Positions 43,741 through 51,608 of a DNA stretch of 64,000 nucleotides are shown in pieces. The translations under genes and the position numbers were made by a program. The notes under the pieces are model-generated. The model searched no databases and was not told the DNA's origin. It saw only the letters and a list, made by a program, of their open reading frames with translations. The stretch is from JAVVXB01 sp036651815. GTDB lineage: Bacteria > Bacillota > Clostridia > Christensenellales > CAG-138. Position 1 is the stretch's first letter. Each line of letters starts with the position of its first letter. The stretch spans positions 10,748 through 74,747 of the forward strand of contig JAVVXB010000012.1 in NCBI GenBank assembly GCA_036651815.1, written 5' to 3'.

Positions 43741-44109
43741 TTATTCCTTTTCAACCGGTGCATCCGGAGCATTTTTTCGGACGCTGTCGATTCCGTTGGA
43801 GCAGCTTGCTTTGGATTTGTAGCCTTCGCTGGACAGAATTGGTTCGCCATTTTTCGCCTTAAGACGGAAGCGGAACGCACCTGCGTGATCCGTATACAAT
43901 TCAAAGCAGGGGTTGGGCTGATTCTGATACCCCTCGATGGTTTGATCTTCAAGAGCGGCCACGGGGGCGTTCTTCCGAACGCTCTCAATACCACCCATGC
44001 AGGCAGATTCACTTGAATAGATTTCGGAGCTGCCAATGATTTCACCGTTTGCTGCTTTTAAAACAAAGTGCGGGCCAGTTTTGCCAGCTTTTATTACAAA
44101 TTTTCCCAT
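43741..44109 (-). CDS. YegP/DUF1508 family protein, two repeats
   Basis: This 122-residue protein is two tandem DUF1508 repeats. The first is GKFVIKAGKTGPHFVLKAAN with GEIIGSSEIYSS; the second is CFELYTDHAGAFRFRLKAKN with GEPILSSEGYKS. Both end in a GI.SVRKNAP motif. The family is small, soluble and stress-associated, with no proven activity. ATG 44109 has AAAAGGAG upstream. It stands alone. A gene-free 280-bp gap follows it on the upstream side, with only a weak TCTCAA/TTGAGA hairpin near 44270. Confidence 0.9.
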   Translation of the reverse strand: MGKFVIKAGKTGPHFVLKAANGEIIGSSEIYSSESACMGGIESVRKNAPVAALEDQTIEGYQNQPNPCFELYTDHAGAFRFRLKAKNGEPILSSEGYKSKASCSNGIDSVRKNAPDAPVEKE

Positions 44110-44389
44110 GAAATATGACTCCTTTTCATATGTTATGATAGTATGATCCACCTATATCGTAGCATGATTCAGTCGTGTTTGCAAGCGTTTCGCTGGTTAA
44201 CTTCAGGGCATATTCATGAGAAAACCTGTGTACCATTGTAAGTGATTGAACGTGTTGAATTTGACGGTTTTCTCAACCTGTATTTTTGAGAATCACGAAC
44301 AATGCCTCAACGCATCGAACCTGCGCGAATTGTGTTCATGAACATGCCCGTTTGTTTGCTTCGCAAAAAATGCATGGCTTGGGAATGCG

Positions 44390-45238
44390 TTATGTCGCAC
44401 TCTCCGGCCAATCCAGATACAGTCCCTTTGCGTAGTCACCGACCACAAACATGAATTCGCCGACGATGCTGGCAAATTCCGGCGCGCCTTCGACGGTCAG
44501 GAAGCAACTGGCAATATATTCGATCATATCGCCTTTTCCCATCAGGATATCCAGTGCGTGCATCGGCGTATCAAAGCGCAGGGTCAAAAAAGGCTTGCAG
44601 CGCGGGTAAGCGCCGTGACCCGCTCTGCTGTTGCCGGTGAACACGCGAATGTAGCTGGCAAGATCATCGTGTCCGTTGACCGCAAAAGCATATGCGCGAT
44701 CCGGGGATTCCAACGCCCACGTGTGAATCTTTTCCTGACCGGCTTTATTGAGCTGGCTGATACCGTTGGCCAACAGATAGAAGTACAGTTTGACCAGCAA
44801 CTGCTGATCAGCTTCGTTCGCAGGTGCGTCTTTAGCCTGTAACAGTCCAGCCATTTTCAGCAGCGCTTGCATCAGGGAGAGAAAGACGCCAAAGTGTTGC
44901 ATGATGCCGGTCATTTTGGGCAGCGGCATGCCGCGTCCGCTGAAGAAAAGGATGAACTTGTGCAGATCGGGGAAGATGAACTCGATGTCCGGTTTGTCGC
45001 ATACCTCGCTGACATGTACGGTGAACTCACCGTTTTTCACATCAAAATAGGTGGCCATCTTGCCCTTCTCCGCCTTGTCATAGCGCGCGCTCACCTGAAA
45101 GATGAAGTTTTTACCGACAAATTTCTTGCCAATCTTCGGCACGTCCTGCACAATTACCTTGACAAGCGGCAGCGCAGAATTGAAAAAGATACGCGCTGCG
45201 TACAAATCGTTCTGTGTGACTTCTTTGATCTCAGCCAT
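44390..45238 (-). CDS. Unknown protein B of the aminotransferase/transketolase operon (SCP2-like pattern)
   Basis: The 282-residue soluble protein has no signal peptide. An N-terminal beta-rich part (FIFQVSARYDKAEKG, FTVHVSEVCDKPDIEFIFPD) leads to a helix-rich middle with SGRGMPLPKMTGIM and LYFYLLANGISQLNKAG, then a C-terminal beta region (LTLRFDTPMHALDILMGKGD). The alternation loosely resembles two SCP2-like lipid-binding units, but I cannot prove it. It appears distantly related to the first gene of the operon. ATG 45238 overlaps the end of the transketolase gene region (stop 45241), so it is translationally coupled. It is the last of five genes. Confidence 0.65.
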   Translation of the reverse strand: MAEIKEVTQNDLYAARIFFNSALPLVKVIVQDVPKIGKKFVGKNFIFQVSARYDKAEKGKMATYFDVKNGEFTVHVSEVCDKPDIEFIFPDLHKFILFFSGRGMPLPKMTGIMQHFGVFLSLMQALLKMAGLLQAKDAPANEADQQLLVKLYFYLLANGISQLNKAGQEKIHTWALESPDRAYAFAVNGHDDLASYIRVFTGNSRAGHGAYPRCKPFLTLRFDTPMHALDILMGKGDMIEYIASCFLTVEGAPEFASIVGEFMFVVGDYAKGLYLDWPESAT

Positions 45239-45240
45239 GG

Positions 45241-46311
45241 TCACACCTCGTCAGTCCAGTCGATGTCCATTTCGAAATCACGACCCTCAAACTGGAGTGC
45301 CTTCTTGATCGCACCGTCCACCTGCAAGGAGACGACCTTTGCTTCCTTCATCTGCTTGAGGCAGGCTTTTGCGATGCCCTCAGCGTCGACACCCATGATG
45401 GAAAGCAGGTCTTCGTGGAAGCCGATTGGGCTAAACTGATCCTGCAATCCAAGCTTTGTAAATGCGCAGGCTCTGCCACTTTCGATGATGACTTCGCCAA
45501 CTGCGCTGCCTAGCCCGCCAATGACAGTGTGGTCTTCTACAGTAACAATGCGGCGGGTGTCTGCCACGGCCTTGAGAATCGCTTCCCGGTCGATGGGCTT
45601 GACGGTGTGCATGTTCAGTACCCGTGCGTGGATGCCATAATCGTTTTCCAAAATTTTGGCTGCTTGCATGGCCTGAAACACACAGCTACCCATGGCAATG
45701 ACAACGATATCATCACCTTCGTTCATGGTGACGGCTTTGCCGAGCTGGAAGCCATAATCATTTGTGCCATACACCACCTGGTCAAACCCGCGGTTGATGC
45801 GGATATACACAGGACCAGGCGTTTCATAAGCGGTTTTGATGGCGTTTGCCGTCTCAATGCCGTCGGCAGGAACGATGATTTTTAAGTTGACAAGGCCGCG
45901 GATGCAACAAATATCTTCGATGGCGTGGTGTGTGCTGCCGGCTTGACCAAACGATGTGCCCGCATGGGTGCCGATGATCTTGACGTTGACGTTTTGATAG
46001 CAGATATCGGTATGCAGCTGATCGGTGGCGCGCATGCTGGCAAAGACTGAGAAGGTGCTGGCAAATGGAACGAGTCCCGCTTTTGCCATGCCGGCGGCCA
46101 TGCCGAACAGATTTTGTTCCGCGATGCCTACATTGAAAAACCGATCGGGGAATCGTTTGGCAAAATCACCGATCTTGGTGGATTTGGCGAGGTCTGCCGT
46201 AAGGGCAACCACTTCGGGATGCTGTTCGCCCAGTTCGCACAGCGCTTGCCCGAACACTTCCGCAGTTGCCATTTTGGTGCTTTCTACTGCTGTATAATTC
46301 ATGCCGCCCAT
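45241..46311 (-). CDS. Transketolase C-terminal subunit (pyrimidine-binding and C domains)
   Basis: This 356-residue protein is the second half of a split transketolase. The pyrimidine domain has the catalytic Glu in FFNVGIAEQNLFGMAAGMA (about residue 65) and the SFGQAGSTHHAIEDI loop. The C domain follows (VVIAMGSCVFQAMQAAKIL; VEDHTVIGGLGSAVGEV). With the N-terminal subunit upstream it forms the TPP-dependent enzyme that moves two-carbon units between sugars. The last 40 residues (from QMKEAKVVSLQVDG) extend beyond the usual end. ATG 46311 has AAGGAGG about 9 bp upstream; the upstream frame overlaps the N subunit gene. Stop and start of the two subunits are 1 bp apart. Confidence 0.92.
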   Translation of the reverse strand: MGGMNYTAVESTKMATAEVFGQALCELGEQHPEVVALTADLAKSTKIGDFAKRFPDRFFNVGIAEQNLFGMAAGMAKAGLVPFASTFSVFASMRATDQLHTDICYQNVNVKIIGTHAGTSFGQAGSTHHAIEDICCIRGLVNLKIIVPADGIETANAIKTAYETPGPVYIRINRGFDQVVYGTNDYGFQLGKAVTMNEGDDIVVIAMGSCVFQAMQAAKILENDYGIHARVLNMHTVKPIDREAILKAVADTRRIVTVEDHTVIGGLGSAVGEVIIESGRACAFTKLGLQDQFSPIGFHEDLLSIMGVDAEGIAKACLKQMKEAKVVSLQVDGAIKKALQFEGRDFEMDIDWTDEV

Positions 46312-46312
46312 A

Positions 46313-47182
46313 TTACTCGGCCTCCTTTTCCACGCGCGCAAGGCGCTTTGCTTCATAATCCTTGAGTTGTTGCGTGGCAAGCACGTATTTTTCGCTGTCC
46401 ATCGCACCATAGTGCCACTTGTAATCGCCCGCCATAAACTCGATGCCCTCGCCTTTGACGGTATCCAATATGATGCATACCGGCTTTTCCGTGGCCGTAT
46501 ACGCGTATTCTATCGACTTGGCAATCTCTTCCAGGCGATGCCCATTAACTTCCAATACATCAAATCCGAAAGCACGCCATTTGTCCGCAAAGGGTTCGAG
46601 CTTCATTACATCCTCGGTGAAACCGTCAATCATGGCATGGTTTCTGTCCACCACGGTGACCAGTTCCGTACAGTGATAGCTGGCGGTTGCCATGGCTGCT
46701 TCCCAAACGGAGCCTTCATCGCACTCGCCATCGCCCAATAAAACAAACGTCTTATACCTGTGCCCCGTGACACGACTGGCAAGCGCCGTACCTAGCGCGA
46801 GAGAGCTGCCGTGTCCCAAAGAACCGGTGGATGCTTCCAGCCCGTGTACTTTGTTGCTGTCAAGGTGCATACCCAGTTTGCTGCCGGTGAGGTTGAAGGT
46901 TTTCAGATCCTCTTTTGCAATTAAGCCAAGATCCGCAAACAGCGCCGCGAGCGCCACGCCGATGTGACCTTTTGAGACGATACAGCGGTCACGATCCGGG
47001 TTTTGATAATCCTTCGGATCGAATTTGAGATACCGATAATACAGTACCGTCAGAAAATCGATGGCCGAAAGCGAACCACCCATGTGGGCGCTGCCCGCCC
47101 AGTTGCATGTGTCCAGTGTTAATTGTCTCAACGCGGAAGCCTTTTTTTCCAGGTTGATCCATTCCTGCTTGATCAGTGGCAT
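46313..47182 (-). CDS. Transketolase N-terminal subunit (TPP-binding domain)
   Basis: The 289-residue first half of a split transketolase carries the TPP and Mg site. Motifs are GSAHMGGSLSAIDFLTVLYY, SKGHIGVALAALFADLG, ASTGSLGHGSSLALGTALA and LLGDGECDEGSVWEAAMATA, with VVDRNHAMIDG as the second metal ligand. It needs the C subunit encoded directly downstream. ATG 47182 has AGGAGG about 11 bp upstream. A 209-bp gap with a strong hairpin separates it from the aminotransferase gene upstream. Confidence 0.93.
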   Translation of the reverse strand: MPLIKQEWINLEKKASALRQLTLDTCNWAGSAHMGGSLSAIDFLTVLYYRYLKFDPKDYQNPDRDRCIVSKGHIGVALAALFADLGLIAKEDLKTFNLTGSKLGMHLDSNKVHGLEASTGSLGHGSSLALGTALASRVTGHRYKTFVLLGDGECDEGSVWEAAMATASYHCTELVTVVDRNHAMIDGFTEDVMKLEPFADKWRAFGFDVLEVNGHRLEEIAKSIEYAYTATEKPVCIILDTVKGEGIEFMAGDYKWHYGAMDSEKYVLATQQLKDYEAKRLARVEKEAE

Positions 47183-47332
47183 GACAGTAGATTCCTCCTG
47201 ATTAATTTTTGTTCTTTTCACATTTAGATGCTTGGAAGAGACTGAAAAAAGCCGATATTTGACTGAAATGTAGCGAAGGAACGGACACGGCTATCCGACT
47301 ACGCAATCCGTTACTTCTTTTTCTCTTATGAA

Positions 47333-47376
47333 TTCGGGCTTCACCGCCACATGAAACAGCGGCGGCTCCACCCGAA
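47333..47376 (-). other. Intercistronic hairpin between aminotransferase and transketolase genes
   Basis: On the minus strand TTCGGG and CCGCC on one side pair with GGCGG and CCCGAA on the other (arms 47333-47338/47371-47376 and 47344-47348/47361-47365), with a symmetric internal loop. It begins 16 bp after the aminotransferase stop. No T run follows, so it looks like a processing or stability element, or a partial attenuator, inside the operon. Confidence 0.55.
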
Positions 47377-47391
47377 ATCTCAGAAAAAGCG

Positions 47392-48657
47392 CTATTTCGT
47401 CCACTTTGCCTCGGGATGATTCTGCTTGACGGCTTTCATGGCATCGTCAGCGACCTCCATGGTGTAGGCGATGTCTGCATCTGTCAGCGATAGGTTGGTA
47501 AAGTGGTTGTGATGGTTGGCCATAAATACACCGCGGCGCACGATCTCGGCAATCCATTCCTGATGGATGATGAGACTGTCGTCCATGTTCAGATGCAGAT
47601 AAAATAGGCTGGGTTCACCGGAAATAATCAAGTCGGCACCATTTTCCGCGGCGACCTGGAGAAGCCCATCCGTGATCTTCCGGCCAAGTGCCAGATGCTT
47701 TTTCGCACCATCAAGCGTCCTCATTTTGTTTATGCAGGCTATGCCAGCTGCAAAGGGCACGGCACTCATCCAGTAACTACCAGTGAAGGAAATGGAACTA
47801 ACTGTACTCTTGAGAAAGTCCTTTCCGCACAGGCAGGAGACGTTCCAGCCATTGGCAATCGCTTTGCAAAAGCAGATCATATCCGCTTCAAAACCGTAGT
47901 AATGGTCGGAACCAGCAAGGTCGAGACGGAAGCCGCAGCGCACGTCGTCGATGATGAGCAAAATGCCGTTGTCTGTGCAGAGCTTACGGATTTCCTGCCA
48001 GTAGCCGGGAGCGGGGATTTCATTCTCCACGAAATTGCCGTGGAAGTATGGCGTGCTGATGCAGGCAGCGATTTCGCCGGGATGTTCGGCAATGACACGC
48101 CGGAAGGCATCCACATCGTTGAAATCGACGATCAGATTATTGACAACGTCCTCTTCTAGGATGCCGGGATTGTCGCGCCGTTGGCACCACTGGAATACAC
48201 CGTGATAGTAGCCCTTGGAAAAGACCAACTTTTTGCGTCCGGTGGCCGCGCGCGCGGTCATGATGGAGAGCGTTGTGACATCCCCACCGTTCTTGGCAAA
48301 GAATGCCCAATCGGCGGAGGCGACCGTATCCACCATCAGCTCCGCAAGCTCCACCATACGCACCGAGGGACTCGTTGTGCAGTTGCCGAGGGCAACCTGT
48401 GCAATGGCGGCCTTGTCCACGTCTTCATCACAGTAACCAAGCACGTTTGGCCCATATGCGCACATGTAATCAATGAAACGGTTGCCGTCCAGATCCCAAA
48501 AATATGCACCCTTGGCGTGATCAGCAAACTTGGGATACGCGGAGATGGGGATGAAGCAGCCTTCCCCAGGCCCCAGATGGCCATACACGCCGGAGGGGAT
48601 TACCTTTGCTGCACGCTGCAGCATGGCGTCACTTTTTTCGAACGTATAGGTTTTCAT
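47392..48657 (-). CDS. Class III (glutamate-1-semialdehyde-aminomutase-like) aminotransferase
   Basis: This 421-residue PLP enzyme belongs to fold type I, class III. Features: YFWDLDGNRFIDYMCAYGPN, a GGDVTTLSIMTARAATGRKK block where GSA aminomutases have GTEA..A.R.AR, a YYHGVFQWC loop, the cofactor Asp in LLIIDDVRCGFRLD and the Schiff-base Lys in CFCKAIANGW. The substrate is unknown: the position suggests an amine or amino aldehyde feeding or leaving the transketolase reaction. Asn-Gly-Gly-Asp replaces the usual Ser/Asn-Gly-(T/S)-Glu at the phosphate loop. ATG 48657 has GGAGGTG upstream. The stop of the preceding gene is 11 bp away. Confidence 0.88.
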   Translation of the reverse strand: MKTYTFEKSDAMLQRAAKVIPSGVYGHLGPGEGCFIPISAYPKFADHAKGAYFWDLDGNRFIDYMCAYGPNVLGYCDEDVDKAAIAQVALGNCTTSPSVRMVELAELMVDTVASADWAFFAKNGGDVTTLSIMTARAATGRKKLVFSKGYYHGVFQWCQRRDNPGILEEDVVNNLIVDFNDVDAFRRVIAEHPGEIAACISTPYFHGNFVENEIPAPGYWQEIRKLCTDNGILLIIDDVRCGFRLDLAGSDHYYGFEADMICFCKAIANGWNVSCLCGKDFLKSTVSSISFTGSYWMSAVPFAAGIACINKMRTLDGAKKHLALGRKITDGLLQVAAENGADLIISGEPSLFYLHLNMDDSLIIHQEWIAEIVRRGVFMANHHNHFTNLSLTDADIAYTMEVADDAMKAVKQNHPEAKWTK

Positions 48658-48668
48658 ATTGCACCTCC

Positions 48669-49421
48669 TCAGGATAGGTAGACCGAAACACGGTTCAGGA
48701 TCCGATTTAGGTTATCAATCTGCGGAATGTAGCCTTTCATGGCCAAATCTCCGCGCGCGAGACAGCTCATGGAATCCAGAGAACCGCTGAAAAGTCCACG
48801 CGCCACGTCATAATTTTTGAAGATCATATAGCTGCGGGGGTTAGCCGCATGCTCGTGCAGGGTTGTTAGGCAACCATCGCGCATCACGATGGAAGCATAG
48901 ACGCAGTCGCTAATTTCCATGGAGATGACGCCATCGGGCAGAGATTGCTTGGAACAGCAGCCAAGAGAATCGTAATTGCCCACGGCGGACAGAGCGTTGG
49001 CAACGAGATGGAACATCAGCGTGGTGCTCTTTTCAAAGAAGGTCCGATCCTTGAGGTCTTCAGCGGATGCCTTGAGATACTTGGTCAGGATTTCTGTCAG
49101 GCGGGTGAAGTCCTTTAGTAAAAAATTCAACCGAAGCAGGCCACCGTAAGGAAGCGGATTTTTTGTGCCGTCCACCATGGCATTGAAGTGATCCGGCGAG
49201 CTTAAAAACAGCTTGATGCGCCCGTGCGCACCCTCCTCCATACGGCACTTACCACCACCAAAAAAGAGTGTTGCTTTCGGCCCATTTTTTACGGAAAAAC
49301 CGATGGAAATGGGATCGCAGCTTACAATCTCTTTGGATTCCTCGTCCAGTTCACAGAGGTTTTCGAGCGTTTTCAGCACTGCGAACATGTTGACGTAGGA
49401 CATTGTTACCGTGTCTTTCAC
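48669..49421 (-). CDS. Unknown protein A of the aminotransferase/transketolase operon (SCP2-like pattern)
   Basis: This 250-residue soluble protein leads the operon. It has a beta-rich N half (ISIGFSVKNGPKATLFFGGG, IKLFLSSPDHFNAMVDG), a helical middle (LLKDFTRLTEILTKYLKA; LMFHLVANALSAVGNYD) and a C-terminal unit with CLARGDLAMKGYIPQIDNLN then ILNRVSVYL. The order and several motifs (F..PD.F..F..G, LP.G or LPK, L.F.L.ANA.S) recur in the last gene, so the two are probably paralogues. The end resembles SCP2-like domains. The start is GTG 49421 with AGGAGG 10 bp upstream. An ATG at 49403 is too far from that site. Confidence 0.65.
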   Translation of the reverse strand: MKDTVTMSYVNMFAVLKTLENLCELDEESKEIVSCDPISIGFSVKNGPKATLFFGGGKCRMEEGAHGRIKLFLSSPDHFNAMVDGTKNPLPYGGLLRLNFLLKDFTRLTEILTKYLKASAEDLKDRTFFEKSTTLMFHLVANALSAVGNYDSLGCCSKQSLPDGVISMEISDCVYASIVMRDGCLTTLHEHAANPRSYMIFKNYDVARGLFSGSLDSMSCLARGDLAMKGYIPQIDNLNRILNRVSVYLS

Positions 49422-49666
49422 AGCTTTGTTTCCTCCTTATGCAGTTGTTAAATACCATCGTAGAAACGGTCGAGAACCGCCGACCGAGTTGACTAAAAAT
49501 CTGTATATTGTTACCATACCGTTTTCTGCCGCTGCTTGCAAGAGCGTGGTCGGTCAAACAACCGAAAGTCACAAAATTGTGACAATTAAAAGTTGCACCG
49601 ACATATTTGACAACAGGAATGTTTTCAAAATGCGGCTGCGATAAGCACATGACGGCGCTAATGCTT

Positions 49667-49696
49667 TTGACAAGCAGATATCACGGGGTGTACACT
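49667..49696 (+). promoter_or_regulatory. Promoter of the YcxB-like gene
   Basis: TTGACA (49667-49672), an 18-bp spacer and TACACT (49691-49696) precede the gene by 28 bp. On the other strand of this 303-bp divergent gap a weaker TTGCAA-17-TATGGT (about 49515-49545) could drive the five-gene operon. Confidence 0.6.
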
Positions 49697-49724
49697 ACTA
49701 CTATACCGAAGAGGAGGCAATTGT

Positions 49725-50249
49725 ATGCAGTACAGCGGACATTTCAACATTACAAAAAAGGACAATCTGGACTACAATTTCTTTTTGATGAAAAACAAGC
49801 TGATCAGGTCGACTATTTTGGTGTTTTTCATGATATTACTGCTAACGGGGATGCTGAACTTTGCTGCAAAAGGGCTGACGATTCTGCAGGGGGTATCGCA
49901 GGGGCTGCTGATGGCTACTGCAGGCGCGGTCTTGTTTATTGCGATCAATCTGCTGGTGGTATGGGTGCGGATCAGTCGGCTTTATCAACAGAAGAAGCTT
50001 CTGAATGCGTCCTTTGATGTTACGCTCGACGACACTGGCGTGCATATCACCTCTGCACAGGGAGGTTCCGATACAGCTTGGGGAAATGTGATCACTGCCA
50101 TAGAGACTAGCAGACAATTCTGCCTTTTTCTGACGAATACCAGCGCAAATGTGCTGCCGAAGAAGCAGCTCGCTGCGCCTGAAGACGCAGAAACTATCCG
50201 TAAAGTTTTGCGTACCTATGCGGATGCCAAAAAACTGAAATTAAAATAA
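49725..50249 (+). CDS. YcxB-like membrane protein
   Basis: This 174-residue protein starts with a short beta region (YSGHFNITKKDNLDYNFFLM), has two transmembrane helices (about 28-47 and 60-82) and ends in a cytoplasmic domain (SFDVTLDDTGVHITSAQGGS, then WGNVITAIETSRQFCLFLT). This is the arrangement of YcxB-like proteins, whose function is unknown. The ATG has GAGGAGG upstream. Confidence 0.78.
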   Translation: MQYSGHFNITKKDNLDYNFFLMKNKLIRSTILVFFMILLLTGMLNFAAKGLTILQGVSQGLLMATAGAVLFIAINLLVVWVRISRLYQQKKLLNASFDVTLDDTGVHITSAQGGSDTAWGNVITAIETSRQFCLFLTNTSANVLPKKQLAAPEDAETIRKVLRTYADAKKLKLK

Positions 50250-50286
50250 ACAATAGTGCACATGTTACGAGCAGGCGCGGCCGAAC

Positions 50287-50400
50287 ACTGTTTATGCGCA
50301 CGCCCGAAACTGTTTATGCGCACGCCCGAAAAAGAGGGCGCTTTATTCAAGCCACAAAATGCGGCTATATGGCCGAACACAGTTTACGCGCACGCCCGAA
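50287..50400. repeat. 22-bp tandem direct repeat with a third distal copy
   Basis: The unit ACTGTTTATGCGCACGCCCG plus AA occurs at 50287-50308 and 50309-50330 without mismatch, and once more at 50379-50400 with two changes. Copies 1 and 3 share extra flanking bases (GGCCGAAC before); copies 2 and 3 share AAAAGA after. The rest of the 50250-50492 gap has no gene. Confidence 0.85.
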
Positions 50401-50492
50401 AAAGATGGATGACGCAACAAGAAATCGTTCTTGCGCGATTTGAAAAAATCACGCAAGAACAGTTCCGTTGAACGCGTATGGCTGGGCTGCCG

Positions 50493-51419
50493 TCAATCCA
50501 GCAGTTTTTTGTTCGGATACAGCCCCTGATCGGTCATGTGCGCAAGCGCTTTCATGACCTCCGGTTTATCCTCACGATAGGTTACGCCATACCAGCGATC
50601 GGGCGATGAAAGCATCTGAATTTTTGCCTTACCTTCCCGTACTAGACGGCCAGCTTCGTTGGGAATCAAGAATTCACCTTTCAGCGGGTTGACCTTGGCG
50701 GTTTCCTCCAGAAAGCGGGGGAAACGCTCTTCGAGTTCGCCAAACAGGCTGGGGGTGAAGCCGAAGAAATTCATGGATACCAGCGTATCACCGGAAAAAT
50801 GCGTATACGTTTTGCCATCGTCCTCCGTAAACGCTGGTCCATCCGGCGTTTTGACGATGCGGAGACGCTCCACAATGTTAGTCAATTCCCCGCGATCGTT
50901 GATGTCGCAAAGCCCACGTGCCACGTGGCCATTGTCGGTTAATGTGTTCTTGGCCAGATATCCGACCATGGAAAAATCATAGGTATCCGTATCCGTTGCA
51001 TTTTTGAGATACTGATATAACACGGCGAAAGCATGTTTGCCATAATAATCATCCGCATTGATCGCGGCAAACGGCTCATTGACTACGTCCTTTGTACACA
51101 GGATGGCATGCGCCGTGCCCCAGGGCTTGACACGGTCGGCAGGAACACGGAAGTCTGCGGGCAGCATGGAGTCCAACTGCTGGAAAACATAATGCACTTC
51201 CATGTGCTGTTCGGCACGTTTGCCTACAACCTCATAGAAGTCCTGCTCAATTCGATGGTTGATGATGAACACGACCTTTTCAAAGCCTGCCTGCACCGCA
51301 TCGTAGAGAGAATAGTCCATGATGATCTCCCCATGTCGGCCAACGGGGTCAATTTGTTTGAGCCCGCCATAGCGGCTGCCCATGCCTGCAGCCATGACTA
51401 CAAGAGTAGGTTTTGCCAT
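50493..51419 (-). CDS. Sugar-phosphate nucleotidyltransferase-like protein
   Basis: This 308-residue protein has an NTP-transferase fold: LVVMAAGMGSRYGGLKQIDP at the N terminus (GxGxR and the catalytic Lys), the metal Asp pair in AAINADDYYG (about residue 118) and the product-site FLIPNEAGRLVREGK. It would activate a sugar phosphate or a related head group with CTP or UTP; the exact nucleotide and substrate cannot be read. The ATG has AAAGGAG about 10 bp upstream. It lies downstream of galE on the same strand, in line with wall polymer synthesis. Confidence 0.82.
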   Translation of the reverse strand: MAKPTLVVMAAGMGSRYGGLKQIDPVGRHGEIIMDYSLYDAVQAGFEKVVFIINHRIEQDFYEVVGKRAEQHMEVHYVFQQLDSMLPADFRVPADRVKPWGTAHAILCTKDVVNEPFAAINADDYYGKHAFAVLYQYLKNATDTDTYDFSMVGYLAKNTLTDNGHVARGLCDINDRGELTNIVERLRIVKTPDGPAFTEDDGKTYTHFSGDTLVSMNFFGFTPSLFGELEERFPRFLEETAKVNPLKGEFLIPNEAGRLVREGKAKIQMLSSPDRWYGVTYREDKPEVMKALAHMTDQGLYPNKKLLD

Positions 51420-51476
51420 TTTTTTAACAATCTCCTTTTATAATAAATCAATCGAGAACAGGATGCTTCAAAACTA

Positions 51477-51608
51477 ATATTGTGCGCCAACATTGGCAGA
51501 AAAAAATGAGTAGCGCGACCAACTGCTCGGCTATCGAAATTTATATTGTGTGCCAACAGTGATAGAAAAAGACGAGCAACGCGGCCAACCGATTAGCCAT
51601 CAAATCCG
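51477..51608. repeat. 66-bp imperfect tandem duplication at the 3' end of galE
   Basis: 51477-51542 and 51543-51608 are head-to-tail copies (starting ATATTGTG) with roughly three quarters identity. The second copy contains the galE stop codon and its last codons, so the duplication added a galE-derived tail outside the gene. Confidence 0.75.

Noticed and set aside
50287..50400. CRISPR array
   Set aside because: Only three 22-bp units, two of them directly adjacent with no spacer, and no cas genes nearby.
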